From: an uncultured Prevotellaceae bacterium
Lineage (GTDB): Bacteria; Bacteroidota; Bacteroidia; Bacteroidales; Bacteroidaceae
Length of the DNA: 64,000 nucleotides
Reading direction: 5' to 3'
NCBI GenBank assembly: GCA_900319385.1
Contig: ONOG01000012.1
Location: 1 to 64,000 of the forward strand
Shown: piece by piece, positions 8,116-16,800 of the stretch
Numbering within the stretch: the first letter of the stretch is position 1
How the letters are laid out: the number at the start of each line of letters is the position of its first letter
Position numbers and translations under genes: made by a program
Notes under the pieces: generated by a model
Told to the model about the DNA's origin: nothing
What the model saw: only the letters and a program-made list of their open reading frames with translations
The model's database searches: none

Positions 8116-9398
8116 TACAGTATGCTTTCCTTGATAGTTTTGATGATCAGTGCCACATCCTCGTCGCTCACCATCGGACCGCTGGGCAGGCAAAGACCAC
8201 GCTTGAACAGGCTTTCCGACACACCGTTCACGTAGGCCGGCACGTTCTTATAGACAGGCTGCTTGTGCATCGGTTTCCAGAGCGGACGACTCTCAATGCC
8301 AGCCTTGTCCAGGTTCAAGCGCATCGCCTCCACATTCACGTTCGGCTCGCAATCCGTATGAACGCTGCCGCCGCCATGAACCACACCGGCTGCACCGCCA
8401 ACGGCACCATGTACCGCTTCGGCGTAAGCACATTCTTCGTTTTTCACTTTTAGTTTTTCATCGAGAAGGATGGTGTTCAGCCAGTAGTTGCTCTCCGTCC
8501 CCTCCATCTCTTTGTGGAACTCGATGCCGTCGAAATCGCGGAAAGCCTCCTCATACATGGCAGCAATCTGACGGTGACGTGCAATGTGCTCGTCCACCAC
8601 CTTCATCTGCCCGCGGCCGATACCTGCGCAGACATTCGACAGACGGTAGTTGTAGCCAATCGCCTCATGCTGGTAATATGGATAAGCCTCGCGAGCCTGC
8701 GTCGCATACCACATAATCTTATTCTTCGCCTCTGTCGAGGGGCAAATCAGCGCACCGCCACCCGACGTCGTAATCATCTTGTTGCCGTTGAACGACAGCA
8801 CACCGTATTTGCCGAACGTGCCGCACACCTGTCCGTGATACTTCGAGCCAAAACCCTCGGCAGCATCCTCCACGACAGGGATGTCATATTTTTCGGCAAT
8901 CGTCATGATTTCGGCGATCTTGGCAGGCATACCATACAGATACACCGGCACGATTGCCTTCGGCTTCCGTCCCGTCTTCGCGATGCGGTCCTTGATAGCC
9001 TCCTCCAGCAGTTGCGGATCCATGTTCCACGTCTCCGGTTCCGAGTCCACCATCACCGGTGTGGCACCCAGATACGTAATCGGATGCGTCGAGGCACAGA
9101 ACGTAAAGCTCTGTACCAGCACCTCATCGCCAGGACCTACGCCGCAGGCCAGCAAGCCTAAATGAACAGCCGCCGTACCCGAACTCAGGGCCACCACTTG
9201 CTTCTCGGCAAGGCTTTCTTTTAACTTCTCATCTTCCACTTGCGTGACAAAGGCTCGCAGGTCTTCTTCAAACGCATTGACATTCGGACCGAGTGGCACC
9301 ACCCAGTTCGTATCAAACGCCTCTTTCACATACTTCTGTTCCCAGCCCTCTTCACTCATGTGGGCCAGGCAAAGATAAATTCTTTTTCTTTCAGACAT
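8115..9398 (-). CDS. DegT/DnrJ/EryC1-family PLP-dependent sugar aminotransferase (PglE-like)
   Basis: Aminotransferase that adds an amino group to a keto sugar, most plausibly at C4 of the product of the CapD/PglF-like enzyme. The PLP-binding features are visible: SSGTAAVHL near 72-80, VVEDAAEGFG with D178, and the Schiff-base lysine in SFNGNKMITTSGGG (K207). The C-terminal LWKPMHKQPVY and GLCLPSG are characteristic of the family. Two lysine/glutamate-rich insertions, EDEKLKE (about 56-62) and DEKLKVKNEE (about 323-332), look like translated low-complexity repeats (see findings). The gene overlaps the next one by one base and follows the acetyltransferase gene after 92 bp. Confidence 0.85.
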   Translation of the reverse strand: MSERKRIYLCLAHMSEEGWEQKYVKEAFDTNWVVPLGPNVNAFEEDLRAFVTQVEDEKLKESLAEKQVVALSSGTAAVHLGLLACGVGPGDEVLVQSFTFCASTHPITYLGATPVMVDSEPETWNMDPQLLEEAIKDRIAKTGRKPKAIVPVYLYGMPAKIAEIMTIAEKYDIPVVEDAAEGFGSKYHGQVCGTFGKYGVLSFNGNKMITTSGGGALICPSTEAKNKIMWYATQAREAYPYYQHEAIGYNYRLSNVCAGIGRGQMKVVDEHIARHRQIAAMYEEAFRDFDGIEFHKEMEGTESNYWLNTILLDEKLKVKNEECAYAEAVHGAVGGAAGVVHGGGSVHTDCEPNVNVEAMRLNLDKAGIESRPLWKPMHKQPVYKNVPAYVNGVSESLFKRGLCLPSGPMVSDEDVALIIKTIKESIL

Positions 9399-9490
9399 AT
9401 TAGTTGTACTTGTATATGGATTCTCTACTTTAGAAAAATGGAATTAGAAAAGGCCAAGGAATAAATGTCTTATTCCATGCTCCCTTGTGT

Positions 9491-10093
9491 TTATCCTTGA
9501 TTGATTTTCTTCACGACTCTGCACGGATTACCGTAGGCCAGGCATCCGTCGGGAATGTCTTCCACTACCACGCTGCCGGCACCAATCACACTCCATGCAC
9601 CGATATGAATGCCAGGGATGACCACAGCTCCGGCACCCACCCATGCACCTTCGCCCACCGTAATCATGCCGCATAACGTGGCATGGGGAGAAATGTGTAC
9701 ATAGTCAGCCAGTACACACTCGTGGTCGATTGTCGCACCCGTGTTGATGATGCAATGCCGACCGATAACCGAAGCAGCATTGATGATGACACCCGCCATC
9801 GCCACCGTTCCCTCACCCAACCTTGTAGACGGAGAGATAATCGTTTGAGGATGGATGAGCGGTGGTGTGATAGGACAAGCAATGCTCTGTGCAAGACACT
9901 TTCGCGTGGCATTGTCACCCACGCTGATAAACACTTCGTCCACACCTTCCAAGCCATGCTTTACTGGCACGCCTTGAAGAACCTGCAACTTCGTGTTGTC
10001 GTCGATGAAGCCTTCCACTTTCCTCTGGCAAGCCTCAGCAACCTCTTTCACCACTTTCCCGTGGCCGCTTGCTCCGTACAGATACATAGTCAA
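9491..10093 (-). CDS. NeuD/PglD-family sugar O/N-acetyltransferase
   Basis: A 200-residue acetyltransferase with an N-terminal Rossmann-like segment (MYLYGASGHGKVVKEV) and a C-terminal left-handed beta-helix of hexapeptide repeats, the two-part layout of PglD/NeuD proteins. The catalytic-histidine region reads GATIDHE. With the CapD/PglF-like dehydratase and PglE-like aminotransferase it completes a set that could make UDP-N,N'-diacetylbacillosamine or a similar 2,4-diamino-trideoxy sugar. That pathway assignment is inference from family membership and proximity. ATG at 10093 or 10087 are both possible starts. Confidence 0.82.
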   Translation of the reverse strand: MTMYLYGASGHGKVVKEVAEACQRKVEGFIDDNTKLQVLQGVPVKHGLEGVDEVFISVGDNATRKCLAQSIACPITPPLIHPQTIISPSTRLGEGTVAMAGVIINAASVIGRHCIINTGATIDHECVLADYVHISPHATLCGMITVGEGAWVGAGAVVIPGIHIGAWSVIGAGSVVVEDIPDGCLAYGNPCRVVKKINQG

Positions 10094-10155
10094 TATTGAT
10101 TTTACTCAAGATTAGCAAGTTTGCCAACCTATAGAATCACATTCAACGATAAATG

Positions 10156-10187
10156 TTTGGCGGTAATAAAATAATTACCTATCTTTG
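10156..10187 (+). promoter_or_regulatory. Consensus Bacteroidetes promoter for the DUF4160/DUF2442 pair
   Basis: A TTTG -33 element (10156-10159) and a TATCTTTG -7 element (10180-10187) are separated by 20 bases, the expected spacing for the Bacteroidetes housekeeping sigma factor. The start codon at 10206 is only about 12 bases beyond the predicted transcription start, so the leader is very short. Confidence 0.75.
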
Positions 10188-10205
10188 CCGTAGTTAATAC
10201 TTAGA

Positions 10206-10391
10206 ATGTTTGGGATGCGCTTCTTCTTTTGTTCACGTGAGCACGAACCAATCCATGTGCATGTAAAGAACGCAGACGGTCAAGCCAAGTTTGACATCTT
10301 GCCCGAGGGGATTGTATTAGTAAAGAATGAAGGTATCAAAACAAAAGATATCAAGGCCGCCGAAATGGTTCTTGAAAAAATAAAGAGTTAG
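10206..10391 (+). CDS. DUF4160 protein (putative toxin-antitoxin-like partner)
   Basis: A 61-residue protein with the DUF4160 core: FFFCSREHEPIHVHVKNADG followed by AKFDI and a short helix containing IKAAEMVLEKI. It is encoded immediately before a DUF2442 protein, a pairing I know from many bacterial genomes and which has been suggested to behave like a toxin-antitoxin module; no activity can be shown from sequence. It is transcribed against the surrounding polysaccharide genes from its own consensus promoter, suggesting an inserted cassette. Confidence 0.72.
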   Translation: MFGMRFFFCSREHEPIHVHVKNADGQAKFDILPEGIVLVKNEGIKTKDIKAAEMVLEKIKS

Positions 10392-10433
10392 CAATAGAGA
10401 AGTGGAATGACTATTTCGGAAAGGAGGTTCAGA

Positions 10434-10892
10434 ATGAAGATTTCTAAAATCTGGTTTGCAGACGACCGCATCTATGGCGAGACCGATGATGGTCGTACCT
10501 TGTGGCAGTCACTGCTTTATTACCGTCGGCTGCGTAACGCTTCGTCCGAAGCACGCAATCAGTATGAGATGGACGACGAGGGGATTCATTGGTACAGCCT
10601 CGACAAAGATGTTTCATTCGAGAGTTTTGAGTATGATGATCCTGAACCTACGGGCATATCACGAGTTTTTCTCTCACATCCCGAGCTGAATGCTTCCGCC
10701 GTGGGACGACGTCTGGGCATCAGCCAAAGTCTCATTGCTCAATACATCAATGGGACCAAAAAACCATCCAAGGAGCGCGAGCAGCAGATACTTAATGAGA
10801 TATCTGTCATTGGCGGAGAACTAATCAATGCGACTAAGCTAAAATCTGTTGGTAGAACTCCACCCAATATTTTGTCAGGCGGGCACCATTGA
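10434..10892 (+). CDS. DUF2442 protein with C-terminal helix-turn-helix
   Basis: Likely begins at the ATG at 10434 (MKISKIWFADDRIYGE), although the frame is open to 10407. Residues 1 to about 80 match the DUF2442 pattern (strand-rich, DGRTL then YY-RL). Residues about 85-130 hold a helix-turn-helix (SAVGRRLGISQSLIAQYING), so this may be the DNA-binding, autoregulatory member of the pair with the DUF4160 protein. The last 20 codons overlap, tail to tail, 59 bp of the GT4 glycosyltransferase gene on the other strand. This suggests that its original stop was lost when the cassette inserted. Confidence 0.7.
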   Translation: MKISKIWFADDRIYGETDDGRTLWQSLLYYRRLRNASSEARNQYEMDDEGIHWYSLDKDVSFESFEYDDPEPTGISRVFLSHPELNASAVGRRLGISQSLIAQYINGTKKPSKEREQQILNEISVIGGELINATKLKSVGRTPPNILSGGHH

Positions 10893-11970
10893 AATCTGTA
10901 ATAGCACGCTGACGAGCCCGCTCACCCATTTGCTTCCTCTTATCAGGATTGTCGTACATTTCTCTCATACATTTGTAAAGGGAATCAACATCTCCTACAT
11001 GACAACGTAATCCCGTTTCATTCTCAATATAAGCATCAAGAACCCCGTAGGCATCAGAACAGATGCAAGGCAAACCGATGCATGCCGCCTCCAGTACGCT
11101 CGAACCAAAACCCTCTCGATACGTTGGCAGGGTGAATACATCACCGGCATTCAAAACCTTCTCAGGCTCCAATGTGATTCCATAATAGCAGAAATTCTTT
11201 CCTGCAATTATATGTGAATAAGATGACAGATTCGTCCCATAATTGTCTTCATCCCATCCTACAAGAAGAAGGAATACGTCATTTTTTTCTGAAGCCAAAC
11301 GGTCAAAAGCCATATACAATTCATTGATACCTTTGTCATGATTCAAACGTCCCACAAAGATATAGCACACAGTATTATCCTGTATCCCGAGTTCTGAACG
11401 AATAGACAGACGAGCAGATTTATTGGGCGCGAAACGGACAGAGTTCACTCCACTGATCGATCCATCCCCAAACACCTGTGCCGTCCCTTTCCTAAGAACA
11501 CCCTCTTCCTCCAAGAATGCCCGTTGTGACTTACCATCGACCAGAATATGATTATCTAAACCAGCAATCAACTTATCGATAGACTTCAAAATCCAGCGAG
11601 AGGCTCCATGACGGGTCGCCCAAACCTGTCCTGTAAAAATATGAGTGCGATGTTTGATGCCAGCCAACCAACCCGCTACAGCAGTTACTAATCCCGCTTT
11701 TGGGGTAATTGAATGTACAGCATCAAACCGTATTGTTTTAAAAAAACGAAAAGCCTGCCAGATGGCTTTTAAATCGCGCCAAACAGATATACCACGTTCT
11801 ATGCCAAGAGGATGTACACCAGCCACAGACAGCATCGTCAAGTCATCTTGATTCTTGATATTTCCCGCCAAATAGACATCATATTCTTTGCTTAACGCTT
11901 CAATATGATCGCGAAGAAATGCCTGGGCTGTATCGACAACCGCAATGACAAAACATATTTTTTTTCTCAT
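10834..11970 (-). CDS. Family 4 glycosyltransferase
   Basis: A 378-residue GT-B retaining glycosyltransferase. The C-terminal nucleotide-sugar binding region contains EGFGSSVLEAACIGLPCICS, the E-x7-E pattern of GT4 enzymes. The middle has FVGRLNHDKGINEL, the usual start of the second Rossmann domain. It should add one sugar of the repeat unit on the cytoplasmic face of the membrane. The donor and linkage cannot be predicted. It is separated from the upstream glycosyltransferase gene by a broken epimerase. Confidence 0.85.
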   Translation of the reverse strand: MRKKICFVIAVVDTAQAFLRDHIEALSKEYDVYLAGNIKNQDDLTMLSVAGVHPLGIERGISVWRDLKAIWQAFRFFKTIRFDAVHSITPKAGLVTAVAGWLAGIKHRTHIFTGQVWATRHGASRWILKSIDKLIAGLDNHILVDGKSQRAFLEEEGVLRKGTAQVFGDGSISGVNSVRFAPNKSARLSIRSELGIQDNTVCYIFVGRLNHDKGINELYMAFDRLASEKNDVFLLLVGWDEDNYGTNLSSYSHIIAGKNFCYYGITLEPEKVLNAGDVFTLPTYREGFGSSVLEAACIGLPCICSDAYGVLDAYIENETGLRCHVGDVDSLYKCMREMYDNPDKRKQMGERARQRAITDFNGARLTKYWVEFYQQILA

Positions 11971-11974
11971 AAGA

Positions 11975-12243
11975 CTACAAATTAGAAACCGTCCGTTTTA
12001 TACCTTCTTCAAATGGTACAACTATATAATTGAGACCTTTGATATCAGATAAACTCCTCGCATACTCAACACCGCCATATCCTTTCTTGACAAGCGGGAA
12101 GAAGTTCAAAATACGGACAGCAAATCCTAACAACGTGATGAACGATATTTTTTCCCTATTCCAGTGCTAATTGAAAACAGCAATTCGTTCGCGCTTACCG
12201 CTTTGTCATCTTGCGGGCAAGACGTACCATACAGTTTGTTGTT
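11975..12243 (-). pseudogene. C-terminal remnant of an NAD-dependent sugar epimerase
   Basis: The stretch between two glycosyltransferase genes encodes, in two frames, the end of an extended-SDR epimerase. The first frame reads NKLYGTSCPQDDKAVSANEL and stops at KYRSSRC. The second continues with LLGFAVRILNFFPLVKKGYG, GVEYA and a final VPFEEGIKRTVSNL. One frameshift near 12133 and loss of the entire N-terminal NAD-binding part make it non-functional. The pattern LVKKxYGGVEYA is what I associate with polysaccharide-locus epimerases. It shows that the locus once had this enzyme or was assembled by recombination here. Confidence 0.65.
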
Positions 12244-12245
12244 TA

Positions 12246-13082
12246 TCACAGATTATTAATCAATGATCTACAAAAAATGTGGTAATCCTTACTCTCTTCC
12301 GCTGTAGCTGCTTCACTTCTGGAGTCAAGGATTGACTGAGTACTTACGAAGGGAAAGATAAAGACACTTGCCAAATACTTTGAAAAGTAAATGGCTGATT
12401 GCTTGAATGCCCTTTGTTCCCAATATTTTTGGTAATATAGTTGGTAGGTTTTTTTGATTTTGTTCTTTGTTACCGAATCAAATTCTGAATAGTAATATAA
12501 AGGCTGGTTAATGACTTTAAAGAAGCGCCCATTCAGATATCTCTCCAAAAAATCTACATCTTCGCCCAATTTAAGCATTGGGTTGTATGACATCTTTTTC
12601 GCGATAGCAGCCCGTAATAAGCATGTGGCATGTGGTGGAACAACACCTTGGTAAAAAATGGATTCTTCCGACCATTGTTTGCCTCGAACTCGTATGTATT
12701 CAACTTTTGTACCAAAGGAACACATCGCTGTAGCTATAAGACTGAGGTTCTTATCGGACATAATAAGTTTGACTTGTTTCTCTAATTTCATGGGATGATA
12801 CAAGTCACCCGCGTCTAACATGGCAATATAGTCTCCCTTAGCCATTTCTAAGGTTTTCTGTCGTGCTGCTGGCCGACCTTTATTTTTTCTAAAATGATGG
12901 ATAACGAAACGGGAGTCCTGTAAAGAGTCCAAATATTCCGATGTCCCATCAGTTGAACCATCGTCAACCACAATACATTCCCAGCGCGAATAGGTTTGAT
13001 TGATCAGCGACATCACGGATGCTTGAACCAAGGGCATGGCATTATAGGCTGGCATTAGTACTGAAACCAAAGGTAATTCCAT
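12246..13082 (-). CDS. Family 2 glycosyltransferase
   Basis: A 278-residue GT-A inverting glycosyltransferase. The N-terminus has VSVLMPAYNAM and CIVVDDGSTDGT, the nucleotide-binding start of GT2 enzymes, followed by IAMLDAGD, corresponding to the metal-binding DxD region. A later GEDVDFLERYL matches the catalytic ED motif. No membrane segments are evident. Three bases separate it from the upstream EpsG-like gene, so they are co-transcribed. Confidence 0.88.
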   Translation of the reverse strand: MELPLVSVLMPAYNAMPLVQASVMSLINQTYSRWECIVVDDGSTDGTSEYLDSLQDSRFVIHHFRKNKGRPAARQKTLEMAKGDYIAMLDAGDLYHPMKLEKQVKLIMSDKNLSLIATAMCSFGTKVEYIRVRGKQWSEESIFYQGVVPPHATCLLRAAIAKKMSYNPMLKLGEDVDFLERYLNGRFFKVINQPLYYYSEFDSVTKNKIKKTYQLYYQKYWEQRAFKQSAIYFSKYLASVFIFPFVSTQSILDSRSEAATAEESKDYHIFCRSLINNL

Positions 13083-13085
13083 AGA

Positions 13086-14186
13086 TTACATTTTACTTTG
13101 ATTAATCAAAAACATGATAAAGGTGAAAAGTTCATTTCCAAGTATTATATATCGTTCTTTCAATTTTTGATTGGGAACAAGATTCTTTTGTCGCAATAAA
13201 GGGTGAGCAATGATGATGGGATAAAGAAACCATGAGAGATATGCAAAGCGATTGTTGTAGGGTTGATAGATGTAAATCAGCCAAAAGGCATTGCAGAGAA
13301 TATAAGTACAGAGCAAGCGATTATAAAAAATGTCCTGAAATTTGTATTTGAACACATAGATGTAACCAAGCACCATTGGAATCGTACTATATAAGACGAA
13401 GTCCCATCGGAAACCTGTAGACGAGAACCCCACTTCACGCTCCAACTGGTCAAAGCCTGTAGAATAATCATGAAGCCGTGTATCAGTTTCAAAAAAATCA
13501 TAATTAGATATATTTCCGACTAATGCATTCCCTCCAAAAAGCACAAGAAGGAATACAACACCCCATATCCAAAAATAATACTTTGGGTTGTTATATCTCC
13601 ATGTTAGCAAAAAAGCTAAAATTGGCAGAGCTGCAGATTTGTGCATATAAAAAGCAATTACCAAAACGACAACCTGCACCACTATGCGAGGAGAATAAAA
13701 AGCGAAGATACACAAAGAGGTGGCAATACCATTTCTCAATCCATTCGTGCCATAACCAAAAAAAGAAAACGAACAGATGAATAAAAGTAAGGCTACGACA
13801 TAATTTGACGAATAATTTTGTCGGAACACATAGTAAACAGGGAGAATGTATAAAAATGCAACGATAAAAAAATAGGCTTGGACGGAACGAAAATATGAGC
13901 ACATATAGGTTAATATGGCGTATCCATAATCTTTGTAATCAAGAATCTCAGAAAAACCATATTTACACACATTTCTATACATTCGATAGTATGCAACTGT
14001 GTCGCCAAAGTACTTAGAGTCAATATCACGATAGGTAAATACAAGTAAAACTAAGAGAACTAGTGATATTGACCATTTTGAACCATTCTCTTGCACCATA
14101 CGCCCATGCCAGCTCCATTTTGAGACGACCAGAGTAACCAGCAAGAAGAAGATATAATACAGTGCGACATATAAACCTGTAGTCAT
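13086..14186 (-). CDS. EpsG-like polysaccharide polymerase (Wzy role)
   Basis: A 366-residue polytopic membrane protein with about ten hydrophobic segments and a periplasmic-looking segment containing SKYFGDTVAYYRMYRN, as in EpsG/O-antigen polymerase proteins. Genes of this kind are normally the repeat-unit polymerase in Wzx/Wzy-dependent loci; this is the only candidate in the locus. Its start overlaps the upstream GT4 stop by 4 bp. Assignment rests on topology, the D-T-x-x-Y pattern and context. Confidence 0.75.
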   Translation of the reverse strand: MTTGLYVALYYIFFLLVTLVVSKWSWHGRMVQENGSKWSISLVLLVLLVFTYRDIDSKYFGDTVAYYRMYRNVCKYGFSEILDYKDYGYAILTYMCSYFRSVQAYFFIVAFLYILPVYYVFRQNYSSNYVVALLLFICSFSFFGYGTNGLRNGIATSLCIFAFYSPRIVVQVVVLVIAFYMHKSAALPILAFLLTWRYNNPKYYFWIWGVVFLLVLFGGNALVGNISNYDFFETDTRLHDYSTGFDQLEREVGFSSTGFRWDFVLYSTIPMVLGYIYVFKYKFQDIFYNRLLCTYILCNAFWLIYIYQPYNNRFAYLSWFLYPIIIAHPLLRQKNLVPNQKLKERYIILGNELFTFIMFLINQSKM

Positions 14187-15283
14187 CGTATAGAAATGTC
14201 TAATGCGTTATTAACCATCTGAAGGAATGATGAAAAATAATGTTCCCACGTTCCTTGTTCGTGAATACGCTTGATAGCACGATTACCCATTTCACGAACA
14301 ATCTTTGGATGGTCAAGCATTTGAATTAACAACTGACGCAACTCTTCTTCGTTATCTGGCTCAATGAGCCATCCTCCGTTGCCATCCTCCACGGCGTCAG
14401 GTATTCCCCCTGTCCGCGAACCAATACAAGGAATACCACACGCTTGCGCCTCGGCAAAGACCAAGCCAAAACCTTCCACATTCTTGTTTTCTGGTTCTTC
14501 ACGAGTCGTCAGAATGAATACATCATGCTCGCTATAGTAACTGCTAAGGGCATCGTCTGGTACGAACCCTTTGAAACTGACAATGTTTTCAAGATTTAAC
14601 TCGCAAACCAATCGTTCTAACTCAGGTTTATATTCACCCTTGCCTGCGATATCATAGCGGATGCGACAGCGATATTCATCCGGCAGGGAAGCTATCGTTC
14701 GAATGACAAAATCCTGTGCCTTGAACTTGAGCAGACGAGAAATGGTGCATAAATGAAGCAATCCGTCCTTGGTTGAAGTTCCTTGGGGAGAGAAACGGAC
14801 AGGATCTACACCTAATGGAAGAGCTGTGACTTTTGCGTTGCTTGAGCACGACTGAACTAACCGGGCTGTATAATGACTATTTGCAATTACCATGGTGGCA
14901 CGTGGCAAAACCCATCGACGATATAGTGGCCATATATGCTGCCGAAAGAACGAATTTCCTGGTAAGAATTCGGCACCATGCGCTAACATAAAGACGGGAT
15001 AACCCGTCAAAGTGGCTAGCATACCGTCGGGATGATATGTTCCTGTAAGAATCACATCACCTTCGTGCAGGTTCTTTTTTAGGGTTAAAAGCATCTTCCA
15101 ATCCGCCACACCACGTCGACCATAAATTCGTATAATGTCGTCAGCCTCATCTCCTTCAGCACAGGTTATGATCAATACAGGTATGCCATGCTGATGACAC
15201 TGATTATAAATTTCTCCACACAGACGAGCTATGCCACCGTTGTTGGAGGGAAAATCGTATGCAAAAATAATAATGCGCCTCAT
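14183..15283 (-). CDS. Family 4 glycosyltransferase
   Basis: A 366-residue GT-B enzyme. The N-terminal domain starts with IIIFAYDFPSNNGGIARL, in which the NGGIA loop is the acceptor-side glycine-rich region of many GT4 proteins. The C-terminal domain has EGFGLVFAEAQACGIPCIGS with the E-x7-E motif, then GGIPDAVEDG. It is linked by 4-bp overlaps to both the GT8 gene upstream and the polymerase gene downstream, so these genes form one translationally coupled block. Confidence 0.88.
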   Translation of the reverse strand: MRRIIIFAYDFPSNNGGIARLCGEIYNQCHQHGIPVLIITCAEGDEADDIIRIYGRRGVADWKMLLTLKKNLHEGDVILTGTYHPDGMLATLTGYPVFMLAHGAEFLPGNSFFRQHIWPLYRRWVLPRATMVIANSHYTARLVQSCSSNAKVTALPLGVDPVRFSPQGTSTKDGLLHLCTISRLLKFKAQDFVIRTIASLPDEYRCRIRYDIAGKGEYKPELERLVCELNLENIVSFKGFVPDDALSSYYSEHDVFILTTREEPENKNVEGFGLVFAEAQACGIPCIGSRTGGIPDAVEDGNGGWLIEPDNEEELRQLLIQMLDHPKIVREMGNRAIKRIHEQGTWEHYFSSFLQMVNNALDISIR

Positions 15284-16221
15284 TTTTGTTTTCTTATTTT
15301 AAGATACAGGGATTGCAAATAATAGAAAGCGAGACTTTTAAACTTATCGGCCAATGACTCAGAACCTTTCATTAAGCATCTGTTTTTATAAGGGGTTAAA
15401 GCTAGATATTCTCGATATAGATTTTTGTATGGATGGAGACAGAAATGAAACCAAGGCCGTTTAAGGAAAAAAGAAGTGTAGTGTATGACAGCAGGTCGCT
15501 CTTTAGCATTAGTAATATCTGTTTCTGAATAATAGTTAGAGAGACTATAAAAACGATATAAATCCTCAGGCTGGTGAAACGCAAAGATAGGAGTTTGAAC
15601 ATTATATTTCAAAGGTAATGTTTTGATATCACGTAATGTTCCGTTCAATACTCCTTGGTCTAAATGGGGAACATTCCCTTTATACTTATGGATAAAATCG
15701 ACAAACATTGAAGGATAGGAGTTGTCACGCCATCTTTTCAAATTAATCAGTAGAACCCCAGCATTATAGTATGGAGCATCAGCCTGCAGGCCTATCGCCT
15801 GTTTCATCTCAGGATACATAGTATCGAGAACAGCAGCCAAGGAAAAGGAAGAAATATCTTCATTGTATAGTTCCACGATATCGCTGTTTATGACGGTATC
15901 ACAATCTAGATAGAGAAGTTTGTCAACGTCGGGAATCAATTGGGGTAAAAATAGACGAGCGTACGTACTGATCGAAAGTGAATTCACGTTCACTTTAATG
16001 CCTATCATCTTTTCTATTGCTGTAATATCTATAAAACTAAGACGAACATTCTGAAAGCTCTCAATGGTCTTTTGGATGTTCACTCTGTGTTCCTGCTTCA
16101 ACTGATTCGCCAATATGTAAACATGTACTTTGACGTCTTGCTGTGTATGGATAGCCAAACTATATATAGACACCGCTACATGTTGAGCATAATTATCATC
16201 CGTTGCATATGCTATATTCAT
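15280..16221 (-). CDS. Family 8 glycosyltransferase (LPS galactosyl/glucosyltransferase type)
   Basis: A GT-A retaining transferase of about 313 residues. It begins MNIAYATDDNYAQHVAVSIYS, the usual GT8 N-terminus, and has LLYLDCDTVI with the metal-binding DCD. A later HLDQGVLN matches the family's HxDQ motif. An upstream in-frame ATG at 16230 is also possible. The start overlaps or abuts the end of the upstream acetyltransferase gene, just after an 11-G tract; one added G would place this gene in frame with the acetyltransferase (see findings). Confidence 0.86.
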   Translation of the reverse strand: MNIAYATDDNYAQHVAVSIYSLAIHTQQDVKVHVYILANQLKQEHRVNIQKTIESFQNVRLSFIDITAIEKMIGIKVNVNSLSISTYARLFLPQLIPDVDKLLYLDCDTVINSDIVELYNEDISSFSLAAVLDTMYPEMKQAIGLQADAPYYNAGVLLINLKRWRDNSYPSMFVDFIHKYKGNVPHLDQGVLNGTLRDIKTLPLKYNVQTPIFAFHQPEDLYRFYSLSNYYSETDITNAKERPAVIHYTSFFLKRPWFHFCLHPYKNLYREYLALTPYKNRCLMKGSESLADKFKSLAFYYLQSLYLKIRKQK

Positions 16222-16796
16222 CGTTTCCATAATTTTATGCCCCCCCCCCCTATAACTACGTGGTTATCAGGAATATCTTTTGTTAATATGGTTCCAGCTC
16301 CTATAATGCAATTATCACCAATCTTTATATCCCCAATGACTACAGCATTAACACCAATGTAAACATTATCCCCGATGACAGGTCGAAACGATTCGTTGTC
16401 GTTTTTATTCCCAATGGTGATAGTGTTCTTTATCCTGCAACCCTTTCCAATCGACTTCGCATTCAATATAGTACTAAAAGGATGGTCGTACTTAAGTCCA
16501 TCACCGAGAATTACATCATAGGGTATAATAAAATTGTGTGCAGAGCGACGGAAAAGTATATGGCGAAGTGGTTGTTCTTTGATACGATGAAAAAACAGCG
16601 ATATAAAGTACCTATCAAAATGGAGCATCCATATCAGTTGAATAAAACGTGGATGGCGCAACAATTGCCGAGGCGCGTTCAACTCGATCTCCTCTAAAAT
16701 GGTCATTTGTTTACTACTTCTAACATATGCCAAGAAATGTGGGAAATAAAGAGGTATTAGTAGAAAGCAAAACATAATTTGAATAGAAAATATCAT
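16218..16796 (-). CDS. Hexapeptide-repeat acetyltransferase (serine acetyltransferase-like), with G11 tract near its end
   Basis: An acetyltransferase of about 192 residues, starting at the ATG 16796 just after the flippase stop. The N-terminal part is hydrophobic and helical. The C-terminal half is a left-handed beta-helix (GKGCRIKNTITIG, GDNVYIGVNAVVIGDIKIG) like those of serine or sugar O-acetyltransferases. It probably acetylates the glycan. The final codons contain eleven consecutive G residues on the coding strand (16240-16250), encoding GGGG, followed by IKLWKR and the stop. Slippage would change or extend the C-terminus. Confidence 0.8.
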   Translation of the reverse strand: MIFSIQIMFCFLLIPLYFPHFLAYVRSSKQMTILEEIELNAPRQLLRHPRFIQLIWMLHFDRYFISLFFHRIKEQPLRHILFRRSAHNFIIPYDVILGDGLKYDHPFSTILNAKSIGKGCRIKNTITIGNKNDNESFRPVIGDNVYIGVNAVVIGDIKIGDNCIIGAGTILTKDIPDNHVVIGGGGIKLWKR

Positions 16797-16800
16797 AGTC

